Notes: generated by a model not told the origin, from the letters alone. A stretch of DNA of 64,000 nt from Ruania albidiflava DSM 18029 (GCF_000421225.1 NZ_ATWL01000008.1:115352-179351), one strand, 5' to 3'; counted from the stretch's first letter, positions 52,464 through 61,703 are shown. Translations and numbers: made by a program.

Positions 52464-53393
52464 GTGCCCCAACGACAGGTCCTTGTCCGTGCCGAGGCGC
52501 TCTCCGGGCGCCAGGCCGGTCTGATCAGCCTGTCCCAGGCGTTGGCTGCAGGTCTGACCGAACGAGCAGTGCGCACGCTGGTCGGCCGAGGTGAGTGGCA
52601 CCGGGTGACCCGGGCCGTGTACCGGACACCGGTGGACACCCGCCTGGACGCGTTCGACGAGCGTCGTCAGCAAGCGGCGTGGGCGGGGCTCCTCGCGGTC
52701 CCGGGAGCGATGGCCACAGGGATGAGCGCGCTCGCGCTGCACGGCCTCTGGGGGCTGCCGACCCGGATTCCCAGCGAGGTCTGCGTGCCCGGAGGCAGCA
52801 GCGTCCAGGGTCCGACGGGGGTCCGGGTGCGTCGCTATCGCCGGCCGATCCCGGCGGTCATGGTCAACGGGTTCCCGGTGGCCCAGGTGGTGCCGGCGCT
52901 CGTGCAGGCGCTGCCCCAGCTGGACCGGGAGCACGGCGTTGCTGTTCTCGACTCCGCGCTGCACCTGGGCCGAGCCGTTCCGGACGACCTGGTGGCCGTG
53001 CACCGGCTCCTCGCCCGCCGGCCGGGCGCGCCCAGGGCGCGCACCTACCTGGCACTGGCCGACGGTCGAGCGGAGTCACCGCTGGAGACCCGGGCGCGGT
53101 TGTGCTTCAGCGATGCCGGTCTGGCGCCCACGACACTCCAGGTGGCGTTTCGAGACCGGGCCGGCGTGCTGGTGGCGCGAGGGGACATGGGCTGGCGAAG
53201 ACCGGACGGTTCCTGGGTGATCGCCGAGCTGGATGGTCGCGATGTGCATGCGGCGCCAGAAGCCGTCTACCGGGACCGGAGTCGGCAGAACCTGTTGCAG
53301 ACCCGCGGACGGGTGACGATGCTTCGCTTCACCGGCAGGGACCTGACCAACGGTGTGGCGGTCGCCACGGTCCGGCGCGCTCTGGCCGAGTGA
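52464..53393 (+). CDS. Orphan AbiEi-type antitoxin domain protein with DUF559-like end
   Basis: 309 residues from GTG 52464. The first about 70 residues form a winged-helix AbiEi-type DNA-binding domain (GRQAGLISLSQALAAGLTER, VGRGEWHRVTRAVYRTP). A middle domain has MSALALHGLWGLPTRIPSEV. The C-terminus is a restriction-fold, DUF559-like segment (AESPLETRARLCFSDAG, a metal-type E, then VIAELDGRDVHAA and a final beta region). In type IV toxin-antitoxin systems AbiEi represses its own operon and opposes the AbiEii nucleotidyltransferase, but no AbiEii partner is adjacent here. Such orphans are numerous in actinobacteria, function unproven. The gene is bracketed by two copies of a hairpin repeat. 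Confidence 0.7.
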   Translation: MPQRQVLVRAEALSGRQAGLISLSQALAAGLTERAVRTLVGRGEWHRVTRAVYRTPVDTRLDAFDERRQQAAWAGLLAVPGAMATGMSALALHGLWGLPTRIPSEVCVPGGSSVQGPTGVRVRRYRRPIPAVMVNGFPVAQVVPALVQALPQLDREHGVAVLDSALHLGRAVPDDLVAVHRLLARRPGAPRARTYLALADGRAESPLETRARLCFSDAGLAPTTLQVAFRDRAGVLVARGDMGWRRPDGSWVIAELDGRDVHAAPEAVYRDRSRQNLLQTRGRVTMLRFTGRDLTNGVAVATVRRALAE

Positions 53394-53425
53394 CCGAGCC
53401 GACCTGAGTACCGGCGGTGGAGTTT

Positions 53426-53463
53426 CCGTCGTTTTTCCGGCCATAACCGACGTCAACCACACC
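53426..53463. repeat. Hairpin repeat, right copy
   Basis: Same 38-bp unit as 52356-52393, two differences, direct orientation. The stem is imperfect here (CGTCGTTT facing AACCGACG, one mismatch). It starts 33 bp after the AbiEi-type stop and ends 28 bp before the next convergent stop. Flanking bases to the left also resemble copy 1 (13 of 18). Confidence 0.75.
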
Positions 53464-53490
53464 CTCGGCGAGTATCGGAGGGGGCGGCTG

Positions 53491-54279
53491 CTACTGGATG
53501 CCCTGGGCCAGCAGCTGCTCGACGGCGGAGGTCGCCTCGGTCTGGCCGGTCACCTCCGCCTCGCCCCGGCGGGTCCAGGCCCACCGGGCCAGGTGGTCGA
53601 CCGGGGCACTCACCTGGGCGGTGGGCGCGGGAGCGTCAGTGCCGGCGCGGACCGCGCGCGGCACGTCGAAGTTCCGGCCGGACTCCGGGCCGGTACCGCG
53701 CCAGCGGCCCACCTCGATGAGCCACCGGCCGCCGGTGTCTTCGGCCACGAGCTCCACCACGGCCTGTGGGGTCCAGGTGGCCCAGTCCGGCATCCAGCCC
53801 CACATCACGTCCACGCAGTGGTCCACGCACAACGTCGCCACCTCCGCGGCGATCGGCCCCACGTCCATCTGGGCGGTCAGCTCCGCGTCGATCCGGTGCA
53901 TCACCGCCTCGCACACCTGCATCCTGCGGGTGAAGCCCACGGTCTGGTCGGCCTCCCACCAGGTCCAGCGGGGCTCGTCGTCGCCCAGCTGGCGCAGCTG
54001 ATCGACCAGCTCCTGGGTGGCCACCTTGCGGACCGGCAGCATCTCGGAGATGGCCGAGGGTTGCGGTGGGGCGGCACTCTCGAGCGACTCGGCCGCGTCA
54101 TCGGTACGCACGTCCTGCTCCAGCACGGCGGACCAGAAGCGCTGCACCCCGGTCAGGTGCCAGAGCAGGTCGGCGGCGTTCCACTCCGGGCAGGTGGGGA
54201 CCTGCGCCCGCGGGTGGGCGGTGGCCAGCACGCTCGCCAGCTGCTCGGACTCCGCGGCGATCATGTCTTCGTGGTTCAT
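53491..54279 (-). CDS. Mycothiol-dependent maleylpyruvate isomerase-like protein
   Basis: 262 residues. The N-terminal DinB-like four-helix bundle has VPTCPEWNAADLLWHLTGVQ and the metal-type histidine pair in LWHL and CEAVMHRIDAE, the usual zinc site of the mycothiol-dependent isomerase family (MDMPI_N). The C-terminal half (from about 150) is the MDMPI C-terminal domain, ending WARWAWTRRG-like (HLARWAWTRRGEAEV). Family members act as mycothiol S-transferases or isomerases; the substrate is not predictable. ATG 54279 is the start. It stands alone, 39 bp downstream of the aldo/keto reductase gene on the same strand. Confidence 0.82.
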   Translation of the reverse strand: MNHEDMIAAESEQLASVLATAHPRAQVPTCPEWNAADLLWHLTGVQRFWSAVLEQDVRTDDAAESLESAAPPQPSAISEMLPVRKVATQELVDQLRQLGDDEPRWTWWEADQTVGFTRRMQVCEAVMHRIDAELTAQMDVGPIAAEVATLCVDHCVDVMWGWMPDWATWTPQAVVELVAEDTGGRWLIEVGRWRGTGPESGRNFDVPRAVRAGTDAPAPTAQVSAPVDHLARWAWTRRGEAEVTGQTEATSAVEQLLAQGIQ

Positions 54280-54318
54280 GACCTGGACGCTACCGCCTGG
54301 GGTCGACCACCGGCAGGT

Positions 54319-55149
54319 TCAGAGCATCTCCAGCGGCACCGGGTCGGTCGGCACCGGGAACGCGGCATCGATCTCGGCCAGGTCCTCGGCCGTGAGCGCG
54401 ACCTCCAGCGCGGCGGCGTTCTCCTCCGCGTGCGCCACCGAGGAGACCTTCGGGATCGCGATCGTGCCCGGCTCGCGCACCGCCCAGGCGATCAGCACCT
54501 GCGCCACGCTCACCTGGTGCCGCTCGGCCACTGCGGTCAGCGTCGGGTCGGCCAGCAGCCGGCCCTGCTCGATCGGGGAGTAGGCCATCGTGGTGATCCC
54601 TGCCTCCCGGTGCGCGGGCAGCAGGTCGACCTCCACCCCACGCCGGGACGGGTTGTACAGCACCTGGTTCACCAGCGGCGTCGCCGGCAGGCTCGCCAGG
54701 TCGGCAGGGTCGAAGTTGCTCACCCCCCAGGCACGGATCCAGCCGCGCTGCACCAGCGACTCGAACGCGTCCACGGTCTCGGCCACCGGGTGCGGTCCGG
54801 GCCAGTGCAGCAGGTACAGGTCGATCCAGTCGGTGCCCAGCGCCCGCAGCGACCGCTCACAGGCCTCGATCGTGCCGGTTGCGGACGCGTTGCTCGGCAG
54901 CACCTTGTCCACCAGGTACACGCTCTCCCGCACCGGAGCGATCGCCTCACCGACGAGCCGTTCGGAGCGCCCGCCGCCGTACATCTCGGCAGTGTCCACC
55001 AGGGTCATCCCGGCCTCGATGCCGGCGCGCAGCGCCGCCACCTCCTCCTCGCGGGCCTCCCGGTCGTCCCCGAGGTACCACGTGCCCTGCCCGACGGCGG
55101 AGACCAGGTGGCCCTCCGCCGTCACCATCTGCTGGGGTGCTTCGGACAT
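54319..55149 (-). CDS. Aldo/keto reductase
   Basis: 276 residues with the full AKR pattern: GQGTWYLGDD at the start, catalytic D and Y in LVDTAEMYGGGRSE, K in VYLVDKVLPSN, and H in IDLYLLHWPGPHP. The NADPH site is AIPKVSSVAHAEENAAAL near the end. It is an NADPH-dependent carbonyl reductase in the cytoplasm; the substrate is unknown. The start ATG 55149 has AAGGAG upstream. It follows trpS by 15 bp and probably shares its transcript. Confidence 0.9.
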   Translation of the reverse strand: MSEAPQQMVTAEGHLVSAVGQGTWYLGDDREAREEEVAALRAGIEAGMTLVDTAEMYGGGRSERLVGEAIAPVRESVYLVDKVLPSNASATGTIEACERSLRALGTDWIDLYLLHWPGPHPVAETVDAFESLVQRGWIRAWGVSNFDPADLASLPATPLVNQVLYNPSRRGVEVDLLPAHREAGITTMAYSPIEQGRLLADPTLTAVAERHQVSVAQVLIAWAVREPGTIAIPKVSSVAHAEENAAALEVALTAEDLAEIDAAFPVPTDPVPLEML

Positions 55150-55164
55150 GCTGGGCTCCTTCGG

Positions 55165-56298
55165 TCAGGACGCGTAGACCATGCCCATCGCCGAGCGGAC
55201 CTCGGCCAGGGTGGCGTCGGCGATCTCGTTGGCGCGCGCGTTGCCCGCCGCGAGCACCTGCTCGACCACGGCGGGGTCGGCCTCCAGCTCGCGGCGGCGG
55301 GTCCGGATCGGGCGCAGCCGCTCGTTCACCGCCTCGGTGACCAGCTTCTTCAGCCCGCCACCGCCGCCGTCGCCGACCTCGGCGGCGATCTCCTCCGGCG
55401 CCCGGCCGGTCATCTCCGCAGCGATCAGCAGCAGGTTCGCCACCTCGGGGCGGCGATCCGGCTCGTAGGTGATGTGCCGGTCGGAGTCGGTGACCGCGCG
55501 CTTGAGCTGTTTGGCCGTCTCGTCCTCGGTCATCGCCAGGTCGATGGTGTTGTGCCGGGACTTGGACATCTTGTGCCCGTCCACCCCGAGCACGTTGGTG
55601 GCCTGGCTGAGCAGCGCATCCGGGGCTGGGAACACGGTCTTCCCGCCGGCGTAGCGCTCGTTGAACCGGCGGGCGATCACCCGGGTGAGCTCCAGGTGCG
55701 GCAGCTGGTCCTTGCCGACCGGCACCAGGTTCGCCTTGCAGAACAGGATGTCCGCGGCCTGGTGCACCGGGTAGGTGAGCAGCAGCCCGCTCATCGGCCG
55801 CCCGCCGCTCGCCTCGAGCTCGGCCTTCACCGTGGGGTTGCGGCGCAGCTCGGAGTCGGTCACCAGGGACAGGAACGGCAGCATCAGCTGGTTCAGCGCC
55901 GGTACGGCGGAGTGGGCGAAGATCGTGGTGCGGCCGGGGTCGATGCCCATGGCCAGGTAGTCGGTGACCAGGTCGCGGACCCGCTCGGCGACCGGGCCGG
56001 CGTCGTCCCGGTCGGTGATCACCTGGTAGTCGGCCACCAGCAGCATGGTCTGCACCCCGAGGTCCTGCAGCCGCACCCGGTTGGCGAGCGTGCCCAGGTA
56101 GTGGCCCAGGTGCAGCCGCCCGGTGGGCCGGTCGCCGGTGAGCACGCGGTAGGCACTGGCGTTGCCGGTCAGGTCCGCCTCGATGCCGGCGCTGCGGGCC
56201 ACGGCCCGGTCCAGGCTGCGGTGGGCGGTCGCCTCGGTGCTCAGCTCGTTCTCGTCGGCCTCGGGCAGGATGTCGGCAGTGGGGGCATCAGAACTCAC
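55165..56298 (-). CDS. trpS: Tryptophanyl-tRNA synthetase
   Basis: 377 residues. Class I aminoacyl-tRNA synthetase motifs: RPTGRLHLGHYLGTL (HIGH-type, here HLGH) and the KMSKS loop in GHKMSKSRHNTIDLAM. Tryptophan-binding and specificity regions include GLLLTYPVHQAADILFCKAN and PVGKDQLPHLELTRVI. GTG 56298 is chosen as the start because TACAGT (minus strand, 56310-56305) is 6 nt upstream, suggesting a leaderless mRNA; the open frame extends to 56397 but that part is not family-like. It is followed by the aldo/keto reductase gene. It charges tRNA-Trp. The N-terminal extension of about 50 residues is longer than in E. coli TrpS. Confidence 0.95.
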   Translation of the reverse strand: MSSDAPTADILPEADENELSTEATAHRSLDRAVARSAGIEADLTGNASAYRVLTGDRPTGRLHLGHYLGTLANRVRLQDLGVQTMLLVADYQVITDRDDAGPVAERVRDLVTDYLAMGIDPGRTTIFAHSAVPALNQLMLPFLSLVTDSELRRNPTVKAELEASGGRPMSGLLLTYPVHQAADILFCKANLVPVGKDQLPHLELTRVIARRFNERYAGGKTVFPAPDALLSQATNVLGVDGHKMSKSRHNTIDLAMTEDETAKQLKRAVTDSDRHITYEPDRRPEVANLLLIAAEMTGRAPEEIAAEVGDGGGGGLKKLVTEAVNERLRPIRTRRRELEADPAVVEQVLAAGNARANEIADATLAEVRSAMGMVYAS

Positions 56299-56357
56299 GC
56301 CCACACTGTATCCGGCCCGGCCCGCCCGCTCGCCCGCCGGAGTCGAGCACCGGACGC

Positions 56358-58013
56358 TCAGATCGAGGCGCCGACCACCCGTCCGCTGAACAGGCACCCC
56401 GCCAGGAAGGTGCCCTCCAGGGCGCGGCGCCCGTGCACCCCGCCGCCGCCGAACCCGGCTGCTTCCCCGGCGGCGTACAGCCCATCGATCACGCTGCCGC
56501 CGGGGCCGAGCACCCGGCCGGAGAGGTCGGTGTGCACCCCGCCGAGCGTCTTGCGGGTGAGCAGCTGCAGCCGCACCGCCAGCAGCGGGCCGTCCTTCGG
56601 AGTGGTCAGCGGCCGCGGTGGGGCGACCCGCATCCGCTTGTCCACGATGTACCCGCGGGCGTGGTGGATCGCCGCGACCTGTGGGTCCTTGCCCAGACCG
56701 GAGGCCATCTGCGCATCACGGAGGGCGATCAGGTGGGCCAGGTCGGCGGCATCGATGTCCTGGCTGCCGGTGAGGGCGTTCATCCCCGCAGCGAGCTCGG
56801 CCGGCGTCTCGGCCCAGACGAACTCCGGAGACTGCTCGGCGAACTTCGCCACCGGCCCGACCGCTCCGGGCAGCACCCGCTGGGCGAGCAACCGCAGGTC
56901 CTTCCCGGTCAGGTCCGGGTTCTGGTCCGAGCCGGACAGGGCGAACTCGGTCTCCATGATCGCCTTGTTCAGCACGAACCAGGAATGGTCGTGCCCGCCG
57001 GCGGTCAGGTGCTCCAGGGCGCCGAGCGCGTCGAACCCGGGGAACAGCGGTGCCGGCAGCCGCTGCCCCTCCGAGTCCAGCCACAGCGAGCTCGGCCCGG
57101 GCAGGATGCGCACCCCGTGCCGGGACCAGATCCCCTCTGGCATCGGGATGCCCTCCGGGTAGTGCCACATCCGGTCGGCGTGCACCACCGCGGCACCCGC
57201 CTCTCGGGCGAGGGACAGCCCGGAGCCGTCGGTGCTGTCCGGCACCCCGGAGAGCAGCTGCGCCGGCAGGGTGCCGGCCGCCTCCGGCCAGGAGGAGCGC
57301 ACCAGGTCGTGGTTGGCACCGATGCCGCCGGTGGCGATCACCACGGCGCCCGCGGCCAGTTCCACCTGGTCGGTCACCTCCCGGCTGGTCGGCTCGCCGC
57401 GCCGGGCAGTGGTGGGTGCGAGCACGTCGGCGCGCACCCCGGTCACCGCACCGTCGGTGATTACCAGCTCCCTGGCCCGGTGCCGGAACCGGATCTCCAG
57501 CAGCCCCTCGGACTTGGCGAATCGAGCCGCTCTGAGGAACGGGGCGAGCACACCCGGTCCGGTGCCCCAGGTGACATGGAACCGCGGAAGGGTGTTGCCG
57601 TGCCCGCCAGCGAGGTAGCCGCCGCGCTCGGCCCACTGCACCAGCGGGAACCAGCGCACGCCCAGCTCGTGCAGCCACTGCCGCATCGGCCCGGCGGCGA
57701 AGTCCACGAACTTCTCCGCCCAGGCGTACCCGGCGGCGTCCGGGCCCTGGCCGCGGTCGGCGCCGGGGGCGAACTCGGCGGAGCCGAGCCAGTCGGAGAA
57801 CGCCAGCTCGGCGCTGTCGTGCAGGCCGAGGCGGCGTTGCTCGGGGGAGTTCACCAGGAACAGCCCGCCGAAGGACCAGAACGCCTGACCGCCCAGGGAG
57901 GCCGCCGGTTCGGCATCCAGCACGATGACCCGCTGGCCCCGGCGGGTGAGCTCAGTAGCCGCGACCAGGCCGGCCAGGCCCGCTCCGATCACGATGACGT
58001 CGGCGTCAGTCAT
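56358..58013 (-). CDS. FAD-binding dehydrogenase (succinate dehydrogenase/ketosteroid-type flavoprotein)
   Basis: 551 residues from ATG 58013. The FAD-binding motif is VIVIGAGLAGLVAATEL, followed by SLGGQAFWSFGGLFLV. Further conserved pieces are VVIATGGIGANHDLV, DGSGLSLAREAGAA and the C-terminal substrate/FAD region GLYAAGEAAGFGGGGVHGRR. It belongs to the fumarate reductase/3-ketosteroid dehydrogenase flavoprotein group; members of this particular subgroup are annotated simply as FAD-binding dehydrogenase. Substrate is unknown. An upstream ATG at 58055 is possible but precedes the fold. It lies between GNAT and trpS on the same strand. Confidence 0.85.
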   Translation of the reverse strand: MTDADVIVIGAGLAGLVAATELTRRGQRVIVLDAEPAASLGGQAFWSFGGLFLVNSPEQRRLGLHDSAELAFSDWLGSAEFAPGADRGQGPDAAGYAWAEKFVDFAAGPMRQWLHELGVRWFPLVQWAERGGYLAGGHGNTLPRFHVTWGTGPGVLAPFLRAARFAKSEGLLEIRFRHRARELVITDGAVTGVRADVLAPTTARRGEPTSREVTDQVELAAGAVVIATGGIGANHDLVRSSWPEAAGTLPAQLLSGVPDSTDGSGLSLAREAGAAVVHADRMWHYPEGIPMPEGIWSRHGVRILPGPSSLWLDSEGQRLPAPLFPGFDALGALEHLTAGGHDHSWFVLNKAIMETEFALSGSDQNPDLTGKDLRLLAQRVLPGAVGPVAKFAEQSPEFVWAETPAELAAGMNALTGSQDIDAADLAHLIALRDAQMASGLGKDPQVAAIHHARGYIVDKRMRVAPPRPLTTPKDGPLLAVRLQLLTRKTLGGVHTDLSGRVLGPGGSVIDGLYAAGEAAGFGGGGVHGRRALEGTFLAGCLFSGRVVGASI

Positions 58014-58067
58014 GACGAGCAGCCTACTAGCCAGGGGTGGGGCAGCCTGGTCCAAGCGCCACGGTGC

Positions 58068-58658
58068 TCAGGAAGTGGTCCGCCGGTCCGCGGCGGTCAG
58101 CTCGCGCAGGTACTGCCGGCAGAGGTACACCCGTCGGTATCGTTGCCGCAGCGCAGCCTCGTCCTCGACCGCGGCGTGCATGAACGCACCCACCGGTGTG
58201 CTCAGGCCCTCCGGTGTGGTGAAGCCAGCGGCATCGTCCTGCGCACTGAGGTAGACGTGCAGGTACCGGTACCGCTCGGTGAAACCATTGCGGACATACC
58301 AGCGGTTGGCGGGGGCGTCCTCGCGGGTCCATGCGTCCAGCGTGTGCACGCCCCGCGCGGTCAGGGTGGGTAGCGCGTGCTGCAGCAGCCGGGTGCCGAT
58401 ACCGCGCCCCTGGTGGTCCGGGTGGGTGGCGATCGAGTCGATGGTGGCCTCGGTGCCGTCGATCTCGATGTCCAGCAGGCCTACCAGCTCCTCGCCGTCG
58501 ACTGCGACCAGGGCGAGGGAGGGCTCGGAGAGCTGGGTACGCACCGGGTGCACGTCGTCGTAGTACTGCGTCTCCAGGAATGCCAGCGCGCGGCAGCGGA
58601 CCCAGCTGGCTGCGTCCTGCGGCCGGTAGCCGCGCAGCACGACGTCAGCGTGGTTCAT
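58068..58658 (-). CDS. GNAT family N-acetyltransferase
   Basis: 196 residues, ATG 58658. The CoA fold is clear: VALVAVDGEELVGLLDIEI-like strands (LVAVDGEELVGLLDIEIDG), then TIDSIATHPDHQGRGIGTRL as the pyrophosphate loop, and TREDAPANRWYVRNGFTERY at the end. The last about 60 residues extend past the usual fold. It starts immediately after the glgX stop on the same strand with no gap, so it may be translated from the glgX message. The acceptor substrate is unknown. Confidence 0.88.
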   Translation of the reverse strand: MNHADVVLRGYRPQDAASWVRCRALAFLETQYYDDVHPVRTQLSEPSLALVAVDGEELVGLLDIEIDGTEATIDSIATHPDHQGRGIGTRLLQHALPTLTARGVHTLDAWTREDAPANRWYVRNGFTERYRYLHVYLSAQDDAAGFTTPEGLSTPVGAFMHAAVEDEAALRQRYRRVYLCRQYLRELTAADRRTTS

Positions 58659-60842
58659 TCAACGGGCCCGGTACAGCCGCAGGCTCAGCTCCGGCACCTC
58701 GATGGTGGACCCGGCGTGCACCAGCCCCCCGGCCTGCGGGCGCTCCCAGACCGAGTCCCAGCACAGCTCCAGCTCCATGGCCCCGGCGCTGGTGAGCGTC
58801 ACGCCCACCGGGTTGGTGGCGCCGTTGAGCACCACCAGCACCTCCCCGGGGTCGCGCACGTCCCGCAGGTACATCTGCAGCACGCGGCGGTGCGGGTCGT
58901 GCCAGCGGTGGTGGGTCATCGGCCCGCCGTGCTCGTCGTACCAGGCCAGCGTCGGGTGCACGTCGGTGGACTCCCCGTGGTGGAACCGCTCCGGGCGCAG
59001 CGCGGGTACCGCGGCCCGCAGCCGGAGCAGGTGGGCCACGGTGGCGGCCAGGTCCTCCTGCCAACCCTCGGTGGCCCAGTCCACCCACGAGAGGGGGGAG
59101 TCCTGGCAGTAGGCGTTGTTGTTGCCCTGCTGGCTGCGCCCGATCTCGTCGCCGGCGGTGAGCATCGGAGTGCCGCCGGCCAGCAGCAGGGTGCCGAGCA
59201 GGTTGCGCATCGTGCGCCGGCGGTGGGCGAGCACCTCCACATCGTCGGTGGGCCCCTCCACCCCGTGGTTCCAGGACAGGTTGTTGTCCGTGCCGTCCCG
59301 GTTCTCCTCCCCGTTGGCCTCGTTGTGCTTGTGGTCGTAGCCGACCAAATCGGCCAGGGTGAACCCGTCGTGGGCGGTGACGTAGTTGATCGACGCGTTT
59401 GGCCCCCGGTCCTCCGGGGCCGGGCTGGGGGAGAACAGGTCGGCGGACCCGGACAGCCGGGTGGCCAGCTCGCGCAGGTCCCCGCCGGCGCCTCCGTGGG
59501 CCAAGGCTGCGGCGTCGGTGATCCAGAAGGTGCGCAGCGCGTCCCGGAACTTGTCGTTCCACTCGGCCAGCGGGGCGGGGAAATGACCGGTGCGCCAGCC
59601 ACCGGGGCCGACGTCCCACGGTTCGGCGATCAGCTTCACCGCTGACAGCACCGGGTCGCAGGCCAGCGCCACCAGGAACGGGTGGTCCGCATCGAAGCTG
59701 TGCCCGCGGCGGGCCAGGGTGGTGGCCAGGTCGAACCGGAACCCGTCCACCCCGACGACCTCGGTCCAGTACCGCAGTGAGTCCAGCGCCATCGCGACCA
59801 CCGGGCGGGACCGGAAGTCCAGGGAGTTGCCGGTGCCGGTGACGTCCTCGTAGTCGTGGTGCCGGGCACCGCGGTGCAGGTAGTAGCCGGCGTTGTCCAG
59901 CCCCCGCCAGGACAGCATCGGCCCGTCCAGCCCGCCCTCGCAGGTGTGGTTGTACACGACGTCGAGGATCACCTCCAGACCGGCCTCGTGCAGCAGCGAG
60001 GCCATGCCCTGCACCTCGGCGAGCACCGCCTGCGGGCCGGCCTGCTGGGCCGCCTGGGTGGCGAAGGAGGGTTCCGGGGCGAAGAACGCGAGCGTGTTGT
60101 AGCCCCAGTAGTTGGTCAGGCCGCGGCTGGTCAGGGCCGGTTCGTCCACCTTCGCGTGGATCGGCAACAGCTCGACGGCGGTGATCCCCAGGCTCTGCAG
60201 GTGCGCCAGGGTCACGGGGTGGGCCAGGCCGGCGTAGGTGCCGCGCAGCTCGGGCGGCACCCCGGGCAGCTGCATGGTCAGACCGCGCACGTGCGCCTCG
60301 TAGATCACCGTGTCCCGCCACGGCACCTGCGGATGGTGCACAGGCAGCGCGTCGCTGGAGTCCACCACCACCCCGACCGGCACGTGTCCGGCACTGTCCC
60401 GCTCGTCCGGGCGTGGCCGGCCGACCGGCTGCAGCTCGTCGTCCACCTGGTGCCCGTACACCTCCGGACGCAGGTCCAGCTGGCCCTGCACCGCGCGGGC
60501 GTAGGGGTCCAGCAGCAGCTTGTGCGGGTTGTGCAACAGACCGTGCGCCGGCTCCCACGGACCGGCCACGCGGAACCCGTACGCCTGACCTGCGCTCACC
60601 CCAGGCACCACCCCGAACCAGCGGCCGTACCGTCCCCGGTGCAGCCGCACCCGCCGTTCCTCCCCGTGCCGGCCGGCACCGAGCAGACACAGCTCCACCC
60701 GCTCGGCGTGCGGGGCGTGCACGAGCACGCGTGCGCCACCGTCGGCCAGGTGCACCCCGAACGCCGTCGGCTGTACCTCCGGGCGCTCGGCCAGCTCGTG
60801 GGCGGGGGCGCTCGGATCGGTACGGGAAGCGGTCGAGGTCAC
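58659..60842 (-). CDS. glgX: Glycogen debranching enzyme
   Basis: 727 residues from GTG 60842; an in-frame ATG at 60926 would run into the divergent etfB start and is rejected. The CBM48-like N-terminus (TAFGVHLADGGARVLVHAPH, AERVELCLLG) is followed by a GH13_11 barrel: LRGTYAGLAHP, VVYNHTCEGG, the nucleophile D in GVDGFRFDLATTLARRG, acid E in LIAEPWDVGPGGW and D in YVTAHDGFTL. It hydrolyses alpha-1,6 branches of phosphorylase-trimmed glucan. It thus completes the alpha-glucan set with GlgP and the GlgE operon, although it lies 6 kb away. It is divergent from etfB. Confidence 0.93.
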   Translation of the reverse strand: MTSTASRTDPSAPAHELAERPEVQPTAFGVHLADGGARVLVHAPHAERVELCLLGAGRHGEERRVRLHRGRYGRWFGVVPGVSAGQAYGFRVAGPWEPAHGLLHNPHKLLLDPYARAVQGQLDLRPEVYGHQVDDELQPVGRPRPDERDSAGHVPVGVVVDSSDALPVHHPQVPWRDTVIYEAHVRGLTMQLPGVPPELRGTYAGLAHPVTLAHLQSLGITAVELLPIHAKVDEPALTSRGLTNYWGYNTLAFFAPEPSFATQAAQQAGPQAVLAEVQGMASLLHEAGLEVILDVVYNHTCEGGLDGPMLSWRGLDNAGYYLHRGARHHDYEDVTGTGNSLDFRSRPVVAMALDSLRYWTEVVGVDGFRFDLATTLARRGHSFDADHPFLVALACDPVLSAVKLIAEPWDVGPGGWRTGHFPAPLAEWNDKFRDALRTFWITDAAALAHGGAGGDLRELATRLSGSADLFSPSPAPEDRGPNASINYVTAHDGFTLADLVGYDHKHNEANGEENRDGTDNNLSWNHGVEGPTDDVEVLAHRRRTMRNLLGTLLLAGGTPMLTAGDEIGRSQQGNNNAYCQDSPLSWVDWATEGWQEDLAATVAHLLRLRAAVPALRPERFHHGESTDVHPTLAWYDEHGGPMTHHRWHDPHRRVLQMYLRDVRDPGEVLVVLNGATNPVGVTLTSAGAMELELCWDSVWERPQAGGLVHAGSTIEVPELSLRLYRAR

Positions 60843-60899
60843 AGCAGGTTCCGGGTCGGAGATGTGTGCCGCCCGGTCTGGTGGTGGCAGGCTGGGCTC

Positions 60900-61703
60900 A
60901 TGCGAATCGTAGTCTGCGTGAAGCACGTTCCTGACCTTTCGTCAGATCGCGGGTTCACCGCGGAGCACCGCACGGTGCGCAGCACCGAGGACGGCACGCT
61001 GAACGAGGTCGACGAGAACGCCGTGGAGACAGCGCTGCAGCTCAAGGAGGCCGCACAGGCCGCTGACCCAGACAGTGGGCACGAGGTCGTCGCGCTTACC
61101 ATGGGCCCCTCGATCGCGGTGGACGCCGCTCGCCGGGCGATGCAGATGGGCGCCGACCGCGGCGTGCACGTGTGCGATGACGACCTGGCCGGTGCCGACT
61201 ACGCGGTGACCGCCGCCGCGCTGGCTGCGGCGATCCGCACCGAGGCCCCGGTCGATGCAGTCGTCACCGGGATGGCCGCTCTGGACGGCCTCGGCTCGGT
61301 GATTGGGTCCCTGCTCGCCGCGGAGCTCGGCTGGCCGCAGCTGAGCGTCGCCCGCTCGGTCAGCTGGGCCGACGGCGTCATCACCGCCCACCGCGGCGTG
61401 GACGGGGTGAGCGAGACCTGGCAGGCGGCCACACCCGCTGTGGTCTCGGTGACCGATGTGACCAACAGCCCCCGGTTGGCCCGGATGAAGGAGATCCTTG
61501 CCGCGAAGGCCAAACCGGTGCGCACCCTCTCGGCCGCCGACCTCGGTCTGACCACTGAAGAGCTGACCTCCCGCACCGCGGTCCGCTCGGCCACCCGCCG
61601 TCCGGAACCTGACCCGGAGATCATCTTCGACGACGGGACCGGGGGCGCCAAGCTCGCCGAGTACCTGATCGCTCACGACCTGCTCGCGAAGGAGAACTCA
61701 TGA
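60900..61703 (+). CDS. etfB: Electron transfer flavoprotein beta subunit
   Basis: 267 residues. Starts MRIVVCVKHVPDLSSDRGF, typical of EtfB/FixA; further signatures are LNEVDENAVETALQLKE, ALTMGPSIAVDAARRAMQMG and VSVTDVTNSPRLARMKEILA with the conserved C-terminal pattern. It binds AMP and forms a heterodimer with EtfA that carries electrons from acyl-CoA and other dehydrogenases to the respiratory chain. The etfA start overlaps its stop (ATGA). No ETF dehydrogenase is adjacent. Confidence 0.94.
   Translation: MRIVVCVKHVPDLSSDRGFTAEHRTVRSTEDGTLNEVDENAVETALQLKEAAQAADPDSGHEVVALTMGPSIAVDAARRAMQMGADRGVHVCDDDLAGADYAVTAAALAAAIRTEAPVDAVVTGMAALDGLGSVIGSLLAAELGWPQLSVARSVSWADGVITAHRGVDGVSETWQAATPAVVSVTDVTNSPRLARMKEILAAKAKPVRTLSAADLGLTTEELTSRTAVRSATRRPEPDPEIIFDDGTGGAKLAEYLIAHDLLAKENS

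Noticed and set aside
52464..53393. Complete type IV toxin-antitoxin pair
   Set aside because: No AbiEii nucleotidyltransferase lies on either side; neighbours are glgP and an MDMPI-like gene.
53353..57162. A 1269-codon open frame antisense to several genes, and many other long antisense frames
   Set aside because: High GC content keeps antisense frames open; these products are Arg/Pro/Val/His-rich and match nothing, while the opposite strand encodes recognisable families.
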